Shown piece by piece: positions 55,924 to 64,000 of a stretch of 64,000 nucleotides of DNA. Source of the DNA: Apium graveolens (lineage: Eukaryota; Streptophyta; Magnoliopsida; Apiales; Apiaceae); NCBI RefSeq assembly GCF_009905375.1, contig NC_133653.1:63275414-63339413 (forward strand), given 5' to 3'. Both the position numbers and the translations under genes were made by a program. Below the pieces are notes generated by a model that was not told where the DNA came from, made no database searches, and was given only the letters and a program-made list of their open reading frames with translations. How positions within the stretch are numbered: the first letter of the stretch is position 1; the number at the start of each line of letters is the position of its first letter.

Positions 55924-58900
55924 TGTAACACCCCCAGATCCGGGGTCGGGGATCCGGGTCGTCACGGTCTTTCTTTCCACAATATCACTTCACTTAATTA
56001 ATAATAAATAACCTTATGCTGTGACCCCACACTAACACACACCACAACCCGTTATAGTCTCAGAGATGAAATTTAAATAAGTACAAGTCTTTGAATCCAC
56101 AATTTAAAAGTTATTACAACCCAAAATGATTACTTGATAAATTTACAGTTAATTGCCATTATCTGCCACAAGTTATAATTATACATAATTGATTCTCAAA
56201 AGTAGATGGTCTGATCTACAATAGATCTACCTCTGCAGCTATAGCAGCTACAACATCAACGGGAAGACGCGGGACGCTTCCCACGCGCTTGCGCTGGGTC
56301 TGCTGGGGTCTGGCCATCTCTCCTAACTGTTGTTGTGTGATGAAGAAATAAAGCAAGGGTGAGCAGCAAGCCCACCAAAATAATATGTATAATGATTTAC
56401 AATATATGAGCCTACTCATAATACTCATGAAAGTCTTGGTCAAAAGAAATGAACCAAGTTTGATATCTTAATGCGATGAAGTCGCAAAATATTCAGTATA
56501 TATACATATATACTTTTCAAAATATTGGAAGTCCTCTTCCATGCATAATATACACAAAGTCCCAGTGTATAACTGTATATAAAAAAAATATCGTTGCAAG
56601 GTGATCTCATATATCTAACCTTGTCTCAACGTTTTTCTGAAAATCTTTGTCATTCATAAGACAATTATTAATTAGATATAAGTTTAAAAGATGAGGTTAC
56701 CAAATACCCCAATATACTTATATCTTTCCCAATACTACTTGAACTACCACCGTTCAAGTTATAATCAGTTTCAAAAGTTCATCACATAGATGAGACTACA
56801 AGACAAGATTTGAATAGATTCAATCTTTGAAATATTATTGAATGAAATAAAGTTACGAGATACTTTATTTAGTCCCGATATATATATATCCACATATATA
56901 TATCTCTTAAACATTTCCTGGAACCTCTGTTATGTAAAGTATGAACAGAGTTTGAAACATCCAATGAACTTTGGAAAGGAAAAGAATTTTGGCATAAACC
57001 CGATATCTCGCTGATCAGGCAAAGATACCAATAAGTAACCTTTTCTACTAGTAGATGGACGAATTCCCCACTGGTCATCACCCTGGTCATAATTAAGACC
57101 TATGCTGGACTGCCACTCAGCCACTTATGCATTTGATGGACTCCCACTGAGCCACTTACACAATAATAGACCGTACCCCGGCCTGTCGCTTATGCCGACT
57201 CAATGAGAGGGGCTTACTTCCCGAACGTTGGGCAAGTAATCAATTCATTTACCAAATCTGCAACCTTGTTGCGAATATAAAATACACCACAGAGCCGGAT
57301 TCCCCAGGTTTTGAGCGAGTATTTAAATCCCCTTAAAAGGAAGATCTTAAATATAAAAATGAGTTTTGGGATCCGCTCTGACTTTTAAAAATCATTTTGA
57401 AGACTCGAAAACACTTTAAAGAGTGTTTGGAGTAAGGCTGATTTAATGAAGTAAATCAGTCCCCAGAATATTTTAGAAAATGACTGAATATTATTATTTT
57501 AATTAATATTCCCATAAAGAATAATCTTTATAAAAATAATTGAAGTAGAAGTTTTAAAACTTATACTTAAAACGAATATTAAATAACCAAAGATATACTT
57601 ATATAAAAGTATTATCTTTATTTGAATAACCGAAAATAAGTTTGATTATTTACACCTTATTCTTTAATAAAATAAAGAATATACCTCAGCAAATAATCGG
57701 AGTCATAGATCCTCAAATGAATATTCAGATAATATTCAATAAATAAAATACGCTGAGTCATAATACCTCGAATGAATATTATAAATAATATTCATTAAAT
57801 AAAATAAAGGAGTCATACATCCTCAAATGAATATTCAAATAATATTCAATAAATAATTAAAAGGAGTCATAAGTCCTCGAATGAATATTCAAATAATATT
57901 CAATAAATAATATAAAAGAGTCATAAGCCCTCGAATGATATTCGAAATAATATTCAATAATAAATAAAGTTTAAAGTTATCGAATAAACCTTATTCGATT
58001 AATAGTTTGGAAAACTATAACCATATATAAATAAATATATATATATATATCCATATCCATATATATACAAAATCTACTCGGGATCCTCGACTCCCGGTTT
58101 TAGAAAATATTTTCACCTTTGGGTCCCTATACTAAGGGTATACGCAAATACCGCTTATCTCTAGCATAGGTATTATGCAACGAATAAGCATTTGAACCAA
58201 CAGATATATATTTCAAGAATATGAAACAGGCATGCATATATACCATATCACATGCTACAATATATCGCAACATTTGCTAATATAAACATCATGCATCTAT
58301 CGCAAGATAATGCATATACATATATACATCACAACAACAGTATAACGGATAGAATACTTGCCTGAGCGACTGGGGTTACGAATGGCTCGGGACGAGTCTG
58401 GTAACCTATAAACAACAAGTAAGTTGGAATTAAACCAAAGTCACTTGTAAATCTATACTTTAACTAACTTAGACTCTAACGCTTATTCTGCGCTTACTGA
58501 TTCGCTTAAGTCACTCGGGTACCCTCGGCTCCACCATTTTTAATAATTTAACCTTTACGAGTTTTAAAGCGATTCCTTCGCGAATGTCTTACCAACTGCC
58601 TAACACACTTACCATAAATGTTTCATACATTAATTAACCCTTTTTGGTCTTTAACCTATGTTTCAAAGTAAGGCGAGGGAAAAAGTTTCGTTCGCGAAAC
58701 GCCGTTACTTGAAACGGTCGTTTCTCCTAAACCGTGCATCGGAATCGAACGAACTACATATCAAAACGAAGCTCGTAACATGAGCTACCTAAACATGGCA
58801 GTGGTCACAATCTAGCAGGGGGTCCTCGGGTCCTAATGTTATGCACAAAACAGTCTAAAGAAAATCGGACGTTACGACGGCTATGTTTACGCGATTACCA

Positions 58901-60175
58901 ATATTTATACCACTCCAATTCTTTACCAATTCACTACAAACCACCCAACCATCATCAATACCTCAAACACAACTTATATCAAGGCAAGGTCAGTCCATAA
59001 TCTCAAGGTTTTCCAACTTATTCAACCACAAACATGATCTACTAACCATAACTTAAGATTCATTAACCATTAACCAAGATTCATATCCAAAATCACCACA
59101 AATCCAACCAAACCATCTATCATACATGGATCTTGCTATTCATACATGGATATTTCTATATATACATTAATCCATCCATAAACTCATCAAAACTCAAAGT
59201 TCAAACTATAAGTTAAAGGTGAAAGTTGTTTATACCTCCTTGAAGCTTCCTAACACAACCCAAGAGCTTTGAATGCCTAAAAGAACCTTGATCCTTGCTT
59301 GTATAACCTTAATCTTTCATAAAAATTCAAGAAAACTAAAGTTATTTCTTGAAGGTTACTATTCACCATCTTCTTCCTTGATTTATAGAAAAAGATTGGC
59401 TTGGAATTAGAAGCTTAAACTTATAGGAAGTATGTAACTATCCATGGGGAAGCTTAGATAATTACCTTGCTAAATAGTAAGTGGTGGAGCTTGGATCTTC
59501 AAATTTTAAGAAATGGGCCGAGAGCTAGCTTGGGAAGAAGATATTTTTGTGTTTTGTTTGATGAAAATGAAATGATTTGCTTGGTTGGTTGATTTTTGTG
59601 TTGTTTTTGGTTAATGACTTAATTAACCTTGATTTTGTGTGGTTATAATTCAACCACACTTCCTTCCCTTCTATGTCATGCTTGTGTCACCTTGCACATG
59701 TCATTATGCTCCCACTTGTCCACACCTTGTGGTTTGATGATGTCACAATCCCTGGCTTCTTGTACAAGCTTGTCTCTTGGTCACTTATTTGTTTTACGGT
59801 TCGCTTATCTTTCGTTCTCGTTTATCGTTTGAGGGATCATACCCGGGATCTTATTACTTAGGTTCCCTTAACCTTTCTCAATATATTATATTCCATTTAT
59901 GATCCTCTCCTATAATCCTTTAATTTCAATCCTTTTTATCCTGTTACCTTATACTCAATTCTCTCCGTATCTTGTGGATTTCCGGGAAAAATCAAAGTGT
60001 TCGGAATTGGATTCTGACGATCTTTACATACACTTATATACCACATAGAGTACTAATAATATCCCATAAGATCAATAACAGAACCCCTACATAGCGTGGC
60101 ATGAAAAGTTTTCTCGTTCAGCAAAAACACTATTCATAAGGGTTTCAAAATTTCTCAAAAATTGGGGTTATTACA
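55924..60175 (-). repeat. 3' LTR of chromovirus element B (4.25 kb)
   Basis: The minus strand begins TGTAATAACCCC (60175) and ends GGGGGTGTTACA (55924). It aligns with LTR A except for a swapped segment (about 56870-57210 here) and one extra 60-bp repeat unit (57695-57970). Short open frames inside are not genes. Confidence 0.88.
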
Positions 60176-60188
60176 GTCTCCCCTCCTT
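60176..60188 (-). promoter_or_regulatory. Polypurine tract of element B
   Basis: The minus strand reads AAGGAGGGGAGAC immediately before the LTR start, so 55924-60175 is the 3' LTR and the element continues above 60188. Confidence 0.85.
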
Positions 60189-60249
60189 AAAAGGATTCCG
60201 TCCCGGAATCAGATAGAAAACAAATGGGGATACTTTCTTAGCATTACAC

Positions 60250-60880
60250 TTTCTAACTCTCGAGTCAATTTTCCACATTGTGGTTCTACCACCAAACTCT
60301 GTCTAGTTTGATAATCCTTCTCCTAAGCACTTGTTCCTTTTCACTCTATAACCCTTCCTGGTTGCTCCATATAGGTTACGTCGGGTTGCATATCTATGCG
60401 CTCATATGCCCCTATTTGACTGGCATCCGAATTACACTTCCTTAACATTGATACGTGGAACACGTTATGAACTTGCTACATATTCGGGGTTAGGGCTAGC
60501 TTATATGCTAACTTCCCAAACGTCTTAATATATCCAAGGGTCCAACAAATTGTAGACTTAGCTTTCCTTTCTTTCCGAACCTCATCAATCCTTTCCAAGG
60601 GATACCTATAACATTACTAGGTCCCCTATTTCATACTCTTTATCCTTTCGTGTCAAATCAACATACTTATCATGTCCATCTTGGGCTACTACCAGCCGTC
60701 CTCTGATTAGATCTATCATATCCTTGGTCCTTTGGACTACTGCGGGTCCGAGCATCTTGCGCTCTACAACTTCATCCTAACATAAAGGAGATCGACATTA
60801 TCTTCCCTCAAGGATCTCATAAGGCGACATCTCGATAATGACATATGATCTATTGTCGTAAGATAACTCAATCCGAATTA
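60250..60880 (-). pseudogene. Integrase C-terminus with chromodomain-like remnant, element B
   Basis: Read from 60880 downward: the end of the integrase core (SPYEILEGR.CRSPLCW), the basic C-terminal domain, the HNVFHVSML motif and a short remnant of the chromodomain area. Such integrase tails target insertion to particular chromatin in intact elements. Broken by stops and shifts. Confidence 0.7.
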
Positions 60881-63800
60881 AGTGATCATTCCAAATTCTT
60901 TCAAGTCTATTGCACAGACTCTCATTATAGCTTTTATCATTAGAGCTTCTGCTTCTCAATACCCATTCTTTTCCAGTTCGTAATCGCTACTACCTTCCGT
61001 TCCTAATATTATACTGGTTATACTTTTGCTCGTTAGCGTTCTATAACCTTTTAATAACCACGTCAACCTTAGTATCACGAATGTGTTCCCATTCCGCATA
61101 CTACCACCACTTTATTACTCCTTTTTCAGTTGTTTCTATTTTCCAAAATTTGATCAATCAAATAGAAGTAAAGGAATTTGTTGAGAGATCACTATGATCA
61201 TGAACACTTGTTATATTGCATAGTTAGTACAGAAGGTGGCCAGCCTTTAGTACTTGACAAGCAATTAAACAATAGCTGGTATCCTACTCGGCTTCTATCA
61301 CACAGATAGATAGTCATTCGGCAATACCTCCCCTTCTGGAAGGGTTGTTCTTCTCAGCTTACATGAAATGAAAAGAAGAGAAAAGAACGAATTGAAGAGA
61401 ATTGTATATATGAAAAAAATATACTGCCACAAAATATCTGGCTTGGAACCTACCTCTGAACTATAGAGGTTTGTCATAGGAGAACAAAACATATACGTAT
61501 TTATATCAGCATCAAGCATTATAGCCTCGTATTTCCCATGCCTAAATATTTTCGCTATCCCGTCCATCATTCTATGGACCCACACTCTTCCTTGAGCTTA
61601 TACATAATCACCTTTGAAACTCCCTCGACATCGAAAATCGAATCTGGGATCTCATTCTAGACATCATCGTTACTTGAATTCTATGCTTGCACCGCAACCT
61701 TCCCCGTATAATAATACGACTCTCTATTGATAAGAAAGAATAATTATTCACTAGGTAGATACTCTACTTAATTAGTCTATCAATGATAACTTATACACTA
61801 CCACTACCCGATTAGTGGTACTCAATCTCAACACCCATTCCAATACAACTCTCACGGTTGTAATCAGCTCATTAATCGCAGAATCATTACTGCCTTACTA
61901 TGGTCCACCACTGACCTACTGTAGTCATTCATTTTCCATGAAGTCTTAATAACTAACCATACGGAGTCCATACATCTCGTATCTAATTCTCCTAAGGAGT
62001 TAACATAACCACCAATCACAATTCATGAAGAACACTCCAAACTCTGACGTACTTTCATGACATGAAGCAGATAAAATTTGTAGAAGAGTTTCGCTCAAAG
62101 CAACGATAGCAGGTTAATACCATTCTTAATCATATGCCTTCAATAGAAGACTTAACTCAAAGGTTTGTTTAGTCCTTTTTGAACTATGGTCCTGGCTTAT
62201 CTCAAGATAGTATCTTCTGAGATAGATAGCCCGCTCATGGCGATTACACGAATTAAACCTTTACTAACTACTATTACGGTTGGGTATTGCACAGTCATCA
62301 GAAGGAATGTCAATCTTCCAAACCATAATACAACCTTCACAGTTTTAACCATCATCACTGTATTCCTTTGGCACAAGTGCCTATAATTATCCTCTTACCT
62401 TTAAAGTGTCGGCCACCTCTTTGGCCTTTCCTGATAGTACAATTTCCTTACAGTCAATGTCATTTTAACCACCTCCAAATAATTTTCTACCTCATTTCAA
62501 TCACAGCTTATGTGAAGATGTATTCCTTAAAATCTGATGAATAAAAAAAAATCACCATTTTTCCATAAGTTATTGCCTCAGTCTTTAGAGGTTAATCACT
62601 GTCACGACTGACTCTCGACTATACTTAGAACATCTTTTATCTTAAGTCCTAATTGCCTAGAACAATTTCAACCTTTACTGGTTTGATCCATACTTTCTCG
62701 TGGTTTAACACGTGCCCCACTTGGCATCATTATAATTACGTCATATTTCCTTTATCCCCATTTCCATTCTTGAGAATTTTGAATATTACCTTTTTCCTTA
62801 TAAAACCTCTAAGGTTATCCTTCAATCGTTCCTCCTGTATTCCCTAGATACAGGGCATATCACAATACCATTTACTAATAGTAGAACCATTATCTATATA
62901 CTTCTGAAGAATTTCTCCACTGATCCTTAAAGGTTATTATTACCTTAATCCTTTCCAATTCATACTGTCAAAACTCATACTATCCCTATTAAGGGTGAAA
63001 TGCCAACCTTTATGCATTCCCCTAGGATTCGTTTTAAGTTACCGATGTTCTATCCTTAATTCCACCTTTAAAAAGGTACAAGCATCCTTCCATGGATAAA
63101 TAAAGTCATATATCCCTGATATGGGTATCTTATTCAATCATTCCCACCTCGATAGTAAATGCCTAATTTCACAATAACATCTGTATACAAAATGAGGTTA
63201 ATCAAAATGGCCTCCAAAAGATAACAACGGTTATCCGCTTTTCTTGCCTAATCTGGTAACGATAACATGGATGTTCTGGAAGATATTGGTCGTGTTCAAC
63301 GTGAACTTCTTCTTAATAATTCCTTATTTACTTTTGTTGTTTATCTCAACAGTCACCTCAATGTTGGGATATCTTTCATATCTGGCGTCTCCCTTTCTGG
63401 GTATCATGCCACCGGTCTTACACTTCACCTTCTTGAAGGTCACTTCCTTCATCCAATTTTCTTAATTTCTTACTTTCTTATCCCCTTAGTCTATCCGCGT
63501 CTCATTATTTATCCTTCGAATTATCTCAAGGTTTCCTCGAATCCTCCCAACTTACAGGGGATAAACTATATGCATCTCTTATGCCTTCAACCGTCAACTT
63601 TAACTCATGGTGAATCACCCTCATCCTGACGATCATATACTTTTCTATTTCTATTAATAGGAGTCTTTAGGGTTTCCTCATACCCAACTCCCTTATCATT
63701 CCTCAAACTCTGTTGCCTTTTTATTCCTTTCCACTTCAATTCCTTTTTATTTTCCTTTCTCTTATCATTATTTCATGAACCAACACAACATAAGCATTGA

Positions 63801-64000
63801 TTTCAAATATCCCGTCATTCTGGATTCGCGTCTTCAGAACGAATCTTAACAACTTTTACAGCTTAGATTCATAATTCATCATACTCGTCTGCCTTTGTTC
63901 TGGCTCTAAAGCTTTTACACTATTCCATAACCTTGGGAATTACGATCCCGAAAACAATTGGCTGAACTTTAATCAGTTTATTATAATCTCTTGCTCCGTG

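Larger units (their letters stand above)
60176..64000 (-). mobile_element. Internal region of chromovirus element B (Tekay/Del-like), degenerate, runs off the window
   Basis: On the minus strand the last 700 bp (about 60880-60250) encode a broken integrase end: CRSPLCWDEV, MIDLIRGRLVVAQDGHDKY, KGKLSLQFVGP and VHNVFHVSMLRKCNSD, then EQPGRVIE and a chromodomain-like remnant ending KYPHLF just before the polypurine tract. This ending is typical of Tekay/Del chromoviruses. From about 61140 up I recognise no protein, though 61909-64000 matches element A 1-2100. Stops are frequent, so it is not functional. Confidence 0.75.

Overview
The window looks like nuclear DNA of a flowering plant, probably a eudicot. 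It has spliced genes with plant-type exons, AT-rich intergenic DNA, nested LTR retrotransposons of plant lineages (Athila-like and Tekay-like Ty3, Sire-like and other Ty1/copia), small inverted-repeat elements and a tRNA-derived SINE. I cannot fix the species. Only two genes look like functional host genes; nearly everything else is mobile DNA of various ages.

Layout. 1-8181: 5' part of a minus-strand chromovirus (element A), with degenerate internal DNA (1-3809), a Met-tRNA primer site, and a very long 4.4 kb LTR (3810-8181). 8182-18322: an Athila gag scrap, then a possible CACTA-type DNA transposon split by an internally deleted Athila element E1 (10359-17456, both LTRs present). 18323-27084: a second Athila element E2, lacking its 5' end but keeping degenerate gag-PR-RT-RH-IN, the extra downstream ORF and a 3' LTR. 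27085-31216: 5' half of a minus-strand Sire-like copia element. 32959-39155: a complete young copia element with one open 1415-codon gag-pol frame and a perfect 5-bp target duplication. 39480-40411: helicase gene fragments. 41400-41877: a hairpin MITE, then a SINE with a 9-bp target duplication.

The gene island is 43.1-51.6 kb. ALG14 (plus strand; the partner of ALG13 in the second step of lipid-linked N-glycan assembly) has five coding exons after a probable 4.8 kb first intron stuffed with transposon remains. A purine-permease-type transporter gene (minus strand, two exons) lies tail-to-tail with it. 51.7-55.9 kb is a cluster of small inverted-repeat elements. 55924-60175 is the 3' LTR, and 60176-64000 the internal DNA, of a second minus-strand chromovirus (B) of the same family as A; bases 1-2100 match 61909-64000.

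The most interesting signal is in the two diverged Athila copies. Their shared 3' non-coding region has hairpins whose arms changed together (compensatory pairs), lying between two polypurine-tract motifs. Their LTRs carry arrays of GC-rich palindromes whose arms also differ while palindromy is kept, and the same palindrome sits with TATA boxes just upstream of the extra ORF inside E2, suggesting an internal promoter module.
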